Shown: positions 16,807 through 25,649, counted from the first letter of the stretch. The stretch is DNA of 64,000 nucleotides from Streptomyces sp. Tue6028 (GCF_002300165.1 NZ_MLCE01000004.1:75120-139119), one strand, 5' to 3'. Made by a program: numbers and translations. The notes: a model not told the origin generated them from the sequence alone.

Positions 16807-18584
16807 TCGGCGTGGCGCCCCCGGCGTACGACCCGGCCGCCCCGACGACGGCGAGCACCCTGCCCGTCGGCGCCCCCGAGACCGTACGCGCCTACGTCAC
16901 CGAGCTCTTCCGGAGGCACCGCACCGACTTCTTCCTCCTGATCGCCGTCAACACGGTCGCCGTCGTGGCCTCGATGGCCGGGCCCTATCTGCTCGGCTCG
17001 GTCGTCGAGCGGGTCTCGGACCGAACGCGGGATCTCCACCTGGAGCTCACCGCCGGACTGTTCGTCGCCGCGCTCCTCGTCCAGGCCGTCTTCGTGCGCC
17101 AGGTGCGGCTGCGCGGTGCCGTCCTCGGCGAACGCATGCTCGCCGACCTGCGTGAGGACTTCCTCGTGCGGTCGGTGGGCCTGCCGCCCGGTGTCCTGGA
17201 GCGGGCCGGCACGGGCGACCTGCTCTCGCGCATCACCACGGACATCGACCGGCTGGCCAACGCCATGCGCGAGGCCGTGCCCCAGCTGGCCATCGGTGTG
17301 GTGTGGGCCGCACTGCTGCTCGGCGGCCTCGCCGTGACCGCGCCGACGCTCGCCCCCGCCGTGCTCGTCGCGGTGCCCCTGCTGGTGTTCGGCTGCCGCT
17401 GGTACTTCAAGCGCGCACCGTCCGCGTACCGCTCGGAGGCCGCCGGTTACGCGGCCGTCGCCGCCGTCCTCGCCGAGACGGTCGACGCCGGTCGCACCGT
17501 GGAGGCGCACCGCCTGGGCGTGCGCCGCATCGAACTGTCCGACCGCCGGGTCGCGGAGTGGACCGCGTGGGAGCGGTACACGCTCTGGCTGCGGTCGGTC
17601 CTCTTCCCTGTCGTCAGCCTCACCCACGTGACGGTGCTCTGCTCGGTCCTCATGATCGGCGGGACCTTCGTCCTGCACGGGTGGATCAGCGTGGGGCAGC
17701 TGACGACGGGCGCGCTCATCGCGCAGATGCTCGTCGACCCGGTGGGCCTGATCCTCCGCTGGTACGACGAGCTCCAGGTCGCCCAGGTCTCCCTGGCCCG
17801 CCTCGTCGGCGTCCGGGACATCGAGCCGGACGCGGGCGACCCGTCGGTGGCCCCGGACGGACGGGACGTCCACGCGGACCAGGTCCGCTTCGGCTACCGC
17901 GCCGGCGTGGACGTGCTGCGCAAGGTGTCCCTGGAGGTCGCCCCCGGCACCCGGCTGGCCCTCGTCGGCCCGTCCGGCGCGGGCAAGTCCACACTGGGCA
18001 GGCTGCTCGCCGGCATCTACGCGCCCCGGGACGGCCGGATCACCCTCGGCGGCGCCGAACTGTCCCGGATGCCCGCGGAGGAGGTCCGCTCCCACGTGGC
18101 CCTGGTCAACCAGGAGCACCACGTCTTCGTGGGATCCCTGCGCGACAATCTGCTGCTCGCGAGGACCGGCGCGGTCGACGCCGAGCTGTGGGCGGCTCTC
18201 GGCGCCGTCGACGCGGACGGCTGGGCACGGGCGCTCGACGACGGCCTGGACACCGAGGTCGGCTCGGGCGGACTCGCGCTCACCCCGGCCCAGGCCCAGC
18301 AGATCGCGCTGGCCCGCCTGGTCCTGGCCGACCCGCACACGCTGGTCCTGGACGAGGCGACCTCGCTCCTCGACCCGCGTGCGGCCCGCCACCTCGAACG
18401 TTCGCTCGCACGCGTCCTCGACGGCCGCACCGTGGTGGCCATCGCGCACCGCCTGCACACCGCGCACGACGCCGACGTCATCGCCGTCGTCGAGAACGGC
18501 CGCATCAGCGAACTCGGCAGCCACGACCAGCTCGTCGCCGCCGACGGCGCCTACGCGGCGCTGTGGCGGTCCTGGCACGGATGA
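16803..18584 (+). CDS. ABC exporter subunit B with degenerate signature motif
   Basis: 593 residues: six-helix domain (about 35-320) and an ATPase domain with intact Walker A GPSGAGKS (389-396), Q-loop LVNQEHHVF, Walker B LVLDEATSLLD and switch histidine in IAHRLHT. The signature motif, however, reads LTPAQ (493-497) instead of LSGGQ. This defect is the mirror of subunit A's: the composite site made of A's Walker A and B's signature should be dead, and the other should be competent. The start is the ATG at 16803 inside the ATGA overlap; the same frame is open far upstream but that is a shadow of subunit A. Substrate unknown. Confidence 0.94.
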   Translation: MIGVAPPAYDPAAPTTASTLPVGAPETVRAYVTELFRRHRTDFFLLIAVNTVAVVASMAGPYLLGSVVERVSDRTRDLHLELTAGLFVAALLVQAVFVRQVRLRGAVLGERMLADLREDFLVRSVGLPPGVLERAGTGDLLSRITTDIDRLANAMREAVPQLAIGVVWAALLLGGLAVTAPTLAPAVLVAVPLLVFGCRWYFKRAPSAYRSEAAGYAAVAAVLAETVDAGRTVEAHRLGVRRIELSDRRVAEWTAWERYTLWLRSVLFPVVSLTHVTVLCSVLMIGGTFVLHGWISVGQLTTGALIAQMLVDPVGLILRWYDELQVAQVSLARLVGVRDIEPDAGDPSVAPDGRDVHADQVRFGYRAGVDVLRKVSLEVAPGTRLALVGPSGAGKSTLGRLLAGIYAPRDGRITLGGAELSRMPAEEVRSHVALVNQEHHVFVGSLRDNLLLARTGAVDAELWAALGAVDADGWARALDDGLDTEVGSGGLALTPAQAQQIALARLVLADPHTLVLDEATSLLDPRAARHLERSLARVLDGRTVVAIAHRLHTAHDADVIAVVENGRISELGSHDQLVAADGAYAALWRSWHG

Positions 18585-18590
18585 CCTTGG

Positions 18591-18630
18591 CCCCTGCCGT
18601 CGCACCGGTGGCACGGCCCGTCGGCAGGGG
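18591..18630 (+). terminator. Stem-loop after ABC operon (first)
   Basis: CCCCTGCCG (18591-18599) pairs with CGGCAGGGG (18622-18630) across a 22-nt loop, starting 7 bp after the subunit B stop codon. Confidence 0.55.
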
Positions 18631-18656
18631 TGTGACGGCCTCCGAACCGCCGTTTC

Positions 18657-18690
18657 GCACGTGCTCCGGTTCCATGGCCGGAGCACGTGC
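18657..18690 (+). terminator. Strong hairpin after ABC operon (second)
   Basis: Perfect 13-bp stem GCACGTGCTCCGG / CCGGAGCACGTGC with an 8-nt loop. With the preceding stem it makes a tandem terminator separating the ABC pair from the DUF5709 gene. Confidence 0.8.
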
Positions 18691-18857
18691 CGTTGCGCGG
18701 TGGCGAAGGGGGGTGGAAGGCTGGATGTGGGCACCGGCTCGGGGCACTCCCCCGGAACCACCCGGTTCGCGTGGGGCGGCGCCTGTGCCCAGCGGCCCGA
18801 GCGCCGACCGTCGAGTGCGGCGGCACCGAGCCCCGCCCGCACCCTCTGGAGGTACCC

Positions 18858-19328
18858 GTGGACAGCGCCGACGGATGGGGGGACGACGTCTACCAGCCCG
18901 ACGGATCCGAGGTACAGGACGACGCGGGACTGCTCGACGCCGAGGACACTCTGCTCGCCGACGGCGTCGGCGACCCCCTGGACCGTGGCTGGTCCCCTCC
19001 GGAACGGCCGTGGGCCGTGGAGCACGCCGGGGTGACTGCCGCGGAGGGCCACGAGGGCGAGAGCCTGGAGCAGCGGCTCGCCGAGGAGCTGCCGGACATC
19101 GTGGAACCAGCCGGAGACGGTATCGGCGACGTCCAGGGCACGGACGGTGAGCTCCTCGACAACGAGGTGGGCGATCTGCGCTCCGGCCGTCTCGTCGCCC
19201 CCGACGAGGGCTCGCACGAGGACGAGGAGAGCGGGCTCATCGCCACGGACGTGGGCATCGACGGTGCCGCGGCCTCGGCCGAGGAGGCGGCGATGCACAT
19301 CGTCGACGAGGACTTCCTGTCCGGCTGA
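18858..19328 (+). CDS. DUF5709-type acidic protein
   Basis: 156-residue acidic protein resembling DUF5709, an actinobacterial family of unknown function. The N-terminal DDVYQPDGSEVQDDAG, the DxLLADGVGDPLDRGWSPPERP block and EGESLEQRLAEELPD are recognisable. It has no signal peptide or membrane segment and is very rich in Asp and Glu. The GTG start at 18858 has GGAGG 5 nt upstream; longer in-frame starts lie in the terminator region. It is followed after 21 bp by rpmE2, suggesting one transcript. Confidence 0.87.
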   Translation: MDSADGWGDDVYQPDGSEVQDDAGLLDAEDTLLADGVGDPLDRGWSPPERPWAVEHAGVTAAEGHEGESLEQRLAEELPDIVEPAGDGIGDVQGTDGELLDNEVGDLRSGRLVAPDEGSHEDEESGLIATDVGIDGAAASAEEAAMHIVDEDFLSG

Positions 19329-19349
19329 CCATCCCCTCAAGGAGCATCC

Positions 19350-19619
19350 ATGCAGCAGGACAAGCAGCCCGACTACCACCCGGTCGTCTTCCGCGACCGG
19401 TCCGCCGGCTACGCCTTCCTCACCCGGTCCACGGCGACGAGCGACCGGACCATCGAATGGGACGACGGCGAGACCTACCCGGTCGTGGACGTGGAGATCT
19501 CCTCGGAGAGCCACCCCTTCTACACCGGCAAGGCCCGGACCGTGGACTCGGAGGGACGCATCGCGCAGTTCGAGCGGCGCTACGGCGCGCAGGGCTCCGG
19601 AGGCGACGGCGCCACCTGA
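19350..19619 (+). CDS. rpmE2: Ribosomal protein L31, type B (zinc-free)
   Basis: 89-residue L31 of the type B (C-minus) class: [23 protein letters not shown] at the N-terminus (cut here in reading, not in sequence), [26 protein letters not shown] at the end, and no CxxC zinc ribbon. It sits on the 50S subunit at the inter-subunit bridge. Type B L31 usually replaces the zinc-containing paralogue under zinc limitation through Zur. Here I see no Zur-like AT-rich palindrome in the 21 bp before it, only AAGGAG, so it is probably read through from DUF5709. Confidence 0.95.
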   Translation: MQQDKQPDYHPVVFRDRSAGYAFLTRSTATSDRTIEWDDGETYPVVDVEISSESHPFYTGKARTVDSEGRIAQFERRYGAQGSGGDGAT

Positions 19620-19625
19620 TCGCAG

Positions 19626-19666
19626 CGTCGCCGGCGAGGTCCGGAGACCGGCCCCGCCCGGCGACG
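19626..19666. terminator. Hairpin between convergent genes
   Basis: CGTCGCCGG (19626-19634) pairs with CCGGCGACG (19658-19666) in the 53-bp gap between rpmE2 and the convergent DUF457-like gene. It could serve both strands. Confidence 0.55.
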
Positions 19667-19672
19667 ACCGCC

Positions 19673-20467
19673 TCAGATGACGTTGAGCGCCGCGGCGCAG
19701 CCCACTCCGCCGAGCAGCATGAACACAGGCATCAGCACCTTGAGCTCGACCCAGCTGCCGGCCCTGAAGCGCATCGCCTTGGGCGGACCGATCGGGTACC
19801 AGCGCTTGCGGCCGACCGGGATCGGCCACAGGATCGGGCAACCGGACACCGTCAGGGCGTCCCCGATGTCGTGGACCAGAGCCCCGAGAACGATCGGGAG
19901 CCCGAGCCACAGGTACTCCTGGCCCGGCGCGGTGAACAGCCAGTCCGAGCCGTTGCCCGGCTTGTCCAGGACTCCGGCGAGGATCCAGGCGCTCGTCGCG
20001 GCCAGCAGCCAGACCAGCACGTCGCTGCTCGAACCGCGGGCGGCTCGCCACAGCAGCCCTTCGATGGCGAGCACCATGTGCACGAACAGGATGGCCAGGA
20101 CCGCCCAGCGGCCTCCCGTGATGGCCAGGACCGACGTGCCCGCGCCGATCAGCACCGCCCACAGCCAGGTGTGCGTCAACGTGCGGTGACCGCCCGACCG
20201 CCGGGGATCGCCCTGCTTCCTCGTCCCCTTGTAGACGGCGTACGAGAGCTTGTCGACGATCTCGCACAGGCCCCGTGACAGGGGTCCGAAGGCCCGAGAG
20301 ATCGTGGCCGCCTTGTGGTCCAGGTCGGGGGCGAGCGCGGCACCGGCGCAGATCAGGGCGCCGACCAGGAGGACCGGCCAGGGCATGGCATGTCCCGCAG
20401 CGGCGGCTGCCGCTCCGACCCCGAGCCAGGCAGCGGCTCCCGACAGTGAGTGTGCTGGTCCCATCAT
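19673..20467 (-). CDS. DUF457/YdjM-like membrane metal-dependent hydrolase
   Basis: 264 residues from the ATG at 20467, which has GGGGAG 6 nt upstream; the longer frame to 20584 has no convincing start. The family's histidine/aspartate motifs are visible: GPAHSLSG at the N-terminus, ALAPDLDHK near 45, GGHRTLTHTW near 94-103 and VHDIGDALTVSGCPILWP near 208-225, embedded in about six to seven membrane helices. The family (LexA-binding, inner-membrane-associated putative hydrolase, DUF457) has no firm substrate; a metal-dependent hydrolase of membrane lipids is the usual guess. Divergent from the Ski2-like helicase gene by 145 bp. Confidence 0.85.
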   Translation of the reverse strand: MMGPAHSLSGAAAWLGVGAAAAAAGHAMPWPVLLVGALICAGAALAPDLDHKAATISRAFGPLSRGLCEIVDKLSYAVYKGTRKQGDPRRSGGHRTLTHTWLWAVLIGAGTSVLAITGGRWAVLAILFVHMVLAIEGLLWRAARGSSSDVLVWLLAATSAWILAGVLDKPGNGSDWLFTAPGQEYLWLGLPIVLGALVHDIGDALTVSGCPILWPIPVGRKRWYPIGPPKAMRFRAGSWVELKVLMPVFMLLGGVGCAAALNVI

Positions 20468-20612
20468 GGCCGCTCCCCGCCCCATTCCTCTTGTGCCGCT
20501 GTCCAGTTGCCCGTGCGCACTGATGCTTCGTCGGCGCCACAGCGTAGCGTTCGTGATCTTCGGACCAGCATCCGATTCCCCCATCGGGCGGGTCGACAGG
20601 CAAGATGGGGGC

Positions 20613-23126
20613 GTGACCCTTATCGATCAGCTCCCGCAGACCGCAGATCCCGACGCCCTCTACGAAGCCTTCGAGTCGTGGGCCGGGGAACGCGGTCTCA
20701 CCCTCTATCCCCACCAGGAGGAGGCGCTGATCGAGGTGGTCTCGGGTGCGAACGTGATCGTTTCGACGCCCACGGGATCCGGCAAGAGCATGATCGCCGC
20801 CGGCGCCCACTTCGCGGCGCTCGCCCGAGACGAGGTCACCTTCTACACGGCGCCGATCAAGGCGCTCGTCTCGGAGAAGTTCTTCGAGCTGTGCAAGATC
20901 TTCGGCACCGAGAACGTCGGCATGCTCACCGGCGATGCCTCGGTGAACGCCGACGCCCCGGTGATCTGCTGCACGGCCGAGGTGCTGGCCTCCATCGCAC
21001 TGCGGGACGGCAAACACGCCGACGTGGGCCAGGTCGTGATGGACGAGTTCCACTTCTACGCGGAGGCCGACCGCGGCTGGGCGTGGCAGATCCCGATCCT
21101 GGAGCTGCCCCAGGCGCAGTTCATCCTCATGTCGGCGACGCTCGGTGACGTCTCGATGTTCGAGAAGGACCTCACCCGGCGCACCGGACGGCCCACGGCG
21201 GTCGTCCGCTCGGCGACCCGTCCCGTCCCGCTGTCCTACGAGTACATGCTCACTCCGCTCACGGAGACGCTCACCGAGCTGCTCGCAACCAAGCAGGCGC
21301 CGGTCTACATCGTGCACTTCACGCAGGCCCAGGCCGTGGAGCGGGCGCAGGCGCTGATGAGCATCAACATGTGCACGCGTGAGGAGAAGGACCAGATCGC
21401 CGAGCTGATCGGCAACTTCCGCTTCACCACCAAGTTCGGCCGCAATCTCTCCCGCTACGTGCGTCACGGCATCGGTGTGCATCACGCGGGCATGCTGCCC
21501 AAGTACCGGCGTCTGGTGGAGAAACTGGCCCAGGCCGGCCTGCTGAAGGTCATCTGCGGCACGGACACCCTCGGCGTCGGGGTCAACGTCCCCATCCGTA
21601 CCGTGCTGTTCACGGCGCTCACCAAGTACGACGGCAACCGCGTCCGCACGCTGCGCGCCCGAGAGTTCCACCAGATCGCGGGCCGCGCCGGTCGTGCGGG
21701 CTTCGACACGGCGGGTTTCGTGGTGGCTCAGGCGCCCGAGCACGTCATCGAGAACGAGAAGGCCCTCGCCAAGGCCGGCGACGACCCGAAGAAGCGCCGC
21801 AAGGTGGTGCGGAAGAAGGCTCCCGAGGGCTTCGTCGGCTGGACGGAGAACACCTTCGAGAAGCTCATCGCCTCCGAGCCCGAGCCGCTGACCTCGCGCT
21901 TCCGCGTGACGCACACCATGCTGCTGTCGGTGATCGCCCGGCCGGGCAACGCCTTCGAGGCGATGCGGCATCTGCTGGAGGACAACCACGAGCCGCGCAA
22001 GCAGCAGCTGCGGCACATCCGGCGGGCCATCGCCATCTACCGCTCTCTCCTCGACGGCGGCATCGTCGAGAAGCTCGACGAGCCCGACGCGACCGGCCGC
22101 ATCGTGCGGCTCACCGTTGATCTCCAGCAGGACTTCGCGCTCAACCAGCCGCTGTCGACCTTCGCGCTCGCCGCGTTCGACCTGCTGGACCCCGAATCCC
22201 CCTCGTACGCCCTCGACATGGTGTCCGTCGTCGAGTCGACGCTGGACGATCCGCGGCAGATCCTCGCGGCGCAGCAGAACAAGGCGCGCGGTGAGGCGGT
22301 CGCCGCGATGAAGGCGGACGGCGTCGAGTACGAGGAGCGCATGGAGCGGCTCCAGGACGTGTCGTACCCCAAGCCGATGGAGGAGATCCTCTTCCACGCG
22401 TACAACACGTACCGCAAGAGCCACCCGTGGGTCGGCGACCATCCGCTGTCCCCGAAGTCCGTCACCCGCGACATGTACGAACGGGCACTGTCCTTCACGG
22501 AGTTCGTCTCCTTCTACGAGCTCGCCCGCACCGAGGGCATCGTCCTGCGCTACCTGGCCAGTGCCTACAAGGCCCTCGAGCACACCGTCCCGGACGACCT
22601 GAAGTCCGAGGACCTGGAGGATCTGATCGCCTGGCTGGGCGAGATGGTGCGCCAGGTCGACTCCAGCCTCCTCGACGAGTGGGAGCAGCTCGCCAACCCG
22701 GAGGAGATGACGGCCGAGGAGGCCCAGGAGAAGGCCGACCAGGTCAAGCCGGTCACGTCGAACGCCCGCGCCTTCCGTGTCCTCGTCCGCAACGCCATGT
22801 TCCGCCGTGTCGAACTCGCCGCTCTCGACAACGTCGACGAACTGGGCGAGATGGACGGCGACTCCGGCTGGGACGCCGATGCCTGGGGCGAGGCGATGGA
22901 CAAGTACTGGGACGAGTACGAGGACCTCGGCACCGGACCGGACGCCCGTGGGCCCAAGCTGCTCCTCATCGAGGAGGAGCCGGAGAACGGTCTGTGGCGG
23001 GTGCGCCAGACCTTCGCCGACCCGAATGGTGATCACGACTGGGGCATCAGTGCGGAGGTGGACCTGACGGCCTCCGACGCGGAGGGACGTGCCGTCGTCC
23101 GCGTCACCGATGTCGGCCAGCTGTGA
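20613..23126 (+). CDS. Ski2-like DExH RNA helicase with DUF3516-type tail
   Basis: 837 residues from the GTG at 20613. Helicase motifs: Walker A TPTGSGKS (52-59), APIKAL (Ia), DEFH (144-147, a DExH box), MSAT (173-176), GIGVHHAGMLP, TDTLGVGVNVP and QIAGRAGRAGFD (motif VI). This is the superfamily 2 Ski2/Mtr4-like arrangement. The C-terminal half (about 430-837) is the DUF3516-type region typical of actinobacterial members, mostly helical and acidic at the end (EMDGDSGWDADAWGEAMDK). It probably unwinds structured RNA for decay or processing, but its partner nuclease is not known to me. tesB begins 19 bp downstream. Confidence 0.93.
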   Translation: MTLIDQLPQTADPDALYEAFESWAGERGLTLYPHQEEALIEVVSGANVIVSTPTGSGKSMIAAGAHFAALARDEVTFYTAPIKALVSEKFFELCKIFGTENVGMLTGDASVNADAPVICCTAEVLASIALRDGKHADVGQVVMDEFHFYAEADRGWAWQIPILELPQAQFILMSATLGDVSMFEKDLTRRTGRPTAVVRSATRPVPLSYEYMLTPLTETLTELLATKQAPVYIVHFTQAQAVERAQALMSINMCTREEKDQIAELIGNFRFTTKFGRNLSRYVRHGIGVHHAGMLPKYRRLVEKLAQAGLLKVICGTDTLGVGVNVPIRTVLFTALTKYDGNRVRTLRAREFHQIAGRAGRAGFDTAGFVVAQAPEHVIENEKALAKAGDDPKKRRKVVRKKAPEGFVGWTENTFEKLIASEPEPLTSRFRVTHTMLLSVIARPGNAFEAMRHLLEDNHEPRKQQLRHIRRAIAIYRSLLDGGIVEKLDEPDATGRIVRLTVDLQQDFALNQPLSTFALAAFDLLDPESPSYALDMVSVVESTLDDPRQILAAQQNKARGEAVAAMKADGVEYEERMERLQDVSYPKPMEEILFHAYNTYRKSHPWVGDHPLSPKSVTRDMYERALSFTEFVSFYELARTEGIVLRYLASAYKALEHTVPDDLKSEDLEDLIAWLGEMVRQVDSSLLDEWEQLANPEEMTAEEAQEKADQVKPVTSNARAFRVLVRNAMFRRVELAALDNVDELGEMDGDSGWDADAWGEAMDKYWDEYEDLGTGPDARGPKLLLIEEEPENGLWRVRQTFADPNGDHDWGISAEVDLTASDAEGRAVVRVTDVGQL

Positions 23127-23145
23127 GCTCAGGAGAATCCCACAC

Positions 23146-24012
23146 ATGACGAACCCAGCCGAGAGGCTCGTCGACCTGCTCGACCTGGAGCAGATCGAGG
23201 TCAACATCTTCCGCGGCCGCAGCCCGCAGGAGTCCCTGCAGCGGGTCTTCGGTGGCCAGGTGGCCGGCCAGGCGCTGGTCGCCGCCGGCCGCACCACCGA
23301 GGGCGACCGGCCCGTGCACTCGCTGCACGCGTACTTCCTGCGGCCGGGCCGGCCGGGCGTGCCCATCGTGTACCAGGTCGAACGGGTCCGGGACGGAAGG
23401 TCGTTCACCACCCGTCGTGTCACCGCCGTGCAGCAGGGACGCACGATCTTCAATCTGACCGCCTCCTTTCACAAGCCTGAGGAAGGGAGCTTCGAGCACC
23501 AGCTGCCGCCGGCCCGCGAGGTTCCGGACCCGGAGTCGCTTCCGACGGTGACGCAGGAGATCGAGGAACATCTGGGCGCGCTCCCCGAGGCGTTGGAGCG
23601 CATGGCGCGGCGCCAGCCGTTCGACATCCGTTACGCGGACCGGCTTCGCTGGACCCCGGAGGAGATCAAGGACGCCGAGCCGCGCAGCGCGGTGTGGATG
23701 CGGGCGGTCGGGCCGCTGGGCGACGATCCGCTCGTGCACACCTGTGCCCTCACGTACGCCAGCGACATGACGCTGCTGGACGCCGTCCGCATCCCGGTGG
23801 AGCCGCTGTGGGGAAAGCGGGGCTTCGACATGGCCTCGCTGGACCACGCCATGTGGTTCCACCGCCCGTTCCGTGCGGACGAGTGGTTCCTGTACGACCA
23901 GGAGTCCCCGATCGCGACGGGCGGGCGTGGTCTGGCGCGCGGGCGCATCTACGACCTTCAGGGACGCCTGCTCGTCTCGGTGGTGCAGGAGGGGCTCTTC
24001 CGGGCGCTGTGA
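23146..24012 (+). CDS. tesB: Acyl-CoA thioesterase II
   Basis: 288-residue double hot-dog thioesterase, standard TesB length. Landmarks: VFGGQVAGQAL near 35-45, HSLHAYFLRPG near 58-68, SFTTRRVTAVQQG, and in the second half LTYASDMTLLDA with the catalytic aspartate, SLDHAMWFHRPFRADEW, and VVQEGLFR with the catalytic glutamine near the C-terminus. It hydrolyses medium- to long-chain acyl-CoA to free acid and CoA. AGGAGA precedes the ATG at 23146. It lies 19 bp after the helicase gene, so they are likely co-transcribed, though the functional link is not obvious. Confidence 0.96.
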   Translation: MTNPAERLVDLLDLEQIEVNIFRGRSPQESLQRVFGGQVAGQALVAAGRTTEGDRPVHSLHAYFLRPGRPGVPIVYQVERVRDGRSFTTRRVTAVQQGRTIFNLTASFHKPEEGSFEHQLPPAREVPDPESLPTVTQEIEEHLGALPEALERMARRQPFDIRYADRLRWTPEEIKDAEPRSAVWMRAVGPLGDDPLVHTCALTYASDMTLLDAVRIPVEPLWGKRGFDMASLDHAMWFHRPFRADEWFLYDQESPIATGGRGLARGRIYDLQGRLLVSVVQEGLFRAL

Positions 24013-24042
24013 GGGTGTGCCCTGTGCCCGACCGTCCGTGAA

Positions 24043-24074
24043 GGGCGCCTCCGGCATCGGGGAGAGAGGCGCCC
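24043..24074. terminator. Hairpin terminator between tesB and convergent gene
   Basis: GGGCGCCTC (24043-24051) pairs perfectly with GAGGCGCCC (24066-24074) across 14 nt, ending just before the stop codon of the gene on the other strand. Confidence 0.7.
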
Positions 24075-24076
24075 CG

Positions 24077-25012
24077 TCAGGGGTTTCTGCGACGCAGCCA
24101 CCCGAGCAGTCCGCGTGACCGCTCGGGCCCCTCGCCGCCTGCCCGGTCTTCCGTCCCCTTGAGTTCGCTCCCGGTGTGGCCTTCCGTGCCTTCGCTTCCG
24201 GGCTGGTCCTCCGTCCTCTCGGCCGCGTCGACCGGTAGCGGGTGCGGCGCGGGGTGCAGTGCCCTGGCCTCGACGATCGCCTGGCACAGGTCGGCCTTGA
24301 GCCAGCCGATCTCGTCGAGCGCGTCGGCCTTCGTGATGCGGGCGGCGACGAGCGCGGCGGGAGAGTCCGGTGCGCCCTGGGGGGGGTGCTCGGGCCGGAG
24401 CCTGTTCAGGTGGGCCCGCTCGTACGGATCAGCGACGACCTCCGCCACATGCGTGGAGTCGAGCAGTGACGCCACGACCGCGGCCCGCGCCCACGGATCC
24501 TCGGTTGCCCGCAGCAGGAAGCCCATGTGACGACCTCGCCAGTTGCGGGGCCGCAGGTCGACTCCTTCGTCGAGCTGGTCACGGAGCCTCTCGGGCGTAC
24601 GGCCGCTGAGCAGCGGCGCGTTCTGCTCGTCGGTCGCGAACTGCCGCAGTTCCTCGGCGAGATACAGCCAGACCACGGCCCGATAGCGGTTCAGGTAGTA
24701 CCTGACCGGGACGATCAGGCCCAGGCGGGCCAGGCGGGTGAACCGGGCGGTGGTCACGCCCATGAGAGCGGCACCTTCCGTCGTACCGACGGCTTTGACC
24801 CGCTCGCGCAGTGCTTCGGGAAAGCCGTCCGCGGTGCGCAGGCGGTCGATCTCGCCGCGAGTGACACGGCGTCCCCCGCCGCCCTCGTCCGGGACGGAGC
24901 GGATGCAGCCGAGGTGCAGGGCGAGGTCGAACTCGCCACGCCTGAGCTCCAGCTCTCGTGCGGCACGGCTGAACGACGAGGTGGTGGACTGCGCGATGGT
25001 GCGGCCGGACAT
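24077..25012 (-). CDS. DUF6397-like protein, function unknown
   Basis: 311 residues, cytoplasmic, no signal peptide. Two parts can be seen: residues about 1-230 are Arg-rich and helical, with a helix-turn-helix-like stretch TTEGAALMGVTTARFTRLARLG near 75-96 (reading shortened) and a conserved-looking NWRGRHMGFLLRATEDPWARAA; the remaining 80 residues are a low-complexity Glu/Gly/Pro linker ending in a basic LLGWLRRRNP. I believe it matches the Streptomyces family DUF6397, from memory only. It is the last gene of a leftward run behind a Roadblock protein, so a link to conservon signalling is possible. A DnaA-box-like 9-mer lies 92 bp upstream. Confidence 0.7.
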   Translation of the reverse strand: MSGRTIAQSTTSSFSRAARELELRRGEFDLALHLGCIRSVPDEGGGGRRVTRGEIDRLRTADGFPEALRERVKAVGTTEGAALMGVTTARFTRLARLGLIVPVRYYLNRYRAVVWLYLAEELRQFATDEQNAPLLSGRTPERLRDQLDEGVDLRPRNWRGRHMGFLLRATEDPWARAAVVASLLDSTHVAEVVADPYERAHLNRLRPEHPPQGAPDSPAALVAARITKADALDEIGWLKADLCQAIVEARALHPAPHPLPVDAAERTEDQPGSEGTEGHTGSELKGTEDRAGGEGPERSRGLLGWLRRRNP

Positions 25013-25103
25013 GACGGTCTCCCCCGTGGAGTCGGTTGCTCGCGCCGATGTGCGCTCGCTTCGGGAAAAACCGTATCCGGCTCGGCGGACATCGCGGGGA
25101 GCC

Positions 25104-25112
25104 TGTGGATAA
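25104..25112 (-). promoter_or_regulatory. Perfect TTATCCACA (DnaA-box consensus)
   Basis: The minus strand reads TTATCCACA, identical to the general bacterial DnaA box, 92 bp upstream of the DUF6397-like gene. It is a single site and may be chance. Confidence 0.35.
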
Positions 25113-25139
25113 CCTCGACCGCAACGACATTTGCACAGG

Positions 25140-25553
25140 TCAGAGATCTACGATGGGCGATCCTTCACGTTGCCGCGCGTCCACTCCGAGGTGCTCGCCG
25201 ACGCGGTTCACGAGCAGCGTCATCTCGTAGGCGACCTGGCCGATGTCGGCCTCGGCGGCACTGAGGACGCACAGACAGCTGCCGTCCCCGGCGGCGGTGA
25301 CGAAGAGCACCGCGTCGTCGAACTCCACCATCGTCTGGCGCACGTGTCCGGCGCCGAAGTGACGGCCTGAGCCCTTGGCCAGACTGTGCAGGCCCGAGGA
25401 GACGGCCGCGAGATGCTCGGCGTCCTCGCGCCTCAGCCCTGTGCTCGCCCCCGTCACCAGTCCGTCGTTGGACAGCACCAGGGCGTGCCGTACGTGTTCG
25501 ACGCGCTGCGTGAGGTCGTCCAGCAGCCAGCCGAGTCCCGTGTTCTGCGCCAT
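25140..25553 (-). CDS. Roadblock/LC7 protein, orphan CvnB paralogue
   Basis: 137 residues, one Roadblock/LC7 domain like MglB and CvnB, expected to bind a small GTPase as a GAP-like regulator. The start at 25553 (MAQNTG) is preceded by GGGGAAG. The sequence is strikingly close to cvnB at 27385-27819: WLLDDL, ALVLSNDGL, GLRREDAEHLAAV, HSLAKG, GRHFGAG, VRQTMVE, AAGDGSCL and RVGEHL are shared in register. It therefore looks like a duplicate of cvnB, separated from the conservon by the oppositely oriented PPOX gene. It may compete with or substitute for CvnB on CvnD. Confidence 0.93.
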   Translation of the reverse strand: MAQNTGLGWLLDDLTQRVEHVRHALVLSNDGLVTGASTGLRREDAEHLAAVSSGLHSLAKGSGRHFGAGHVRQTMVEFDDAVLFVTAAGDGSCLCVLSAAEADIGQVAYEMTLLVNRVGEHLGVDARQREGSPIVDL

Positions 25554-25649
25554 GATCCGGTCTTCCCCCTGAAGTCCTTCCCCCTGGCCGGAGGATCTGA
25601 CCAGCCAGCCTTCCCCACACCCGTCGTCCGAGCAAGGAGGATGGACGGC

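Noticed and set aside
19329..19349. A Zur box before rpmE2.
   Set aside because: The 21-bp gap holds only the ribosome-binding site; no palindrome is present.
15858..23453. A 7.6-kb open frame on the minus strand across the ABC pair, L31, the DUF457-like gene and the Ski2-like helicase.
   Set aside because: High GC leaves antisense frames open. Its product has no domain and the strand opposite carries clear protein families with ribosome-binding sites.
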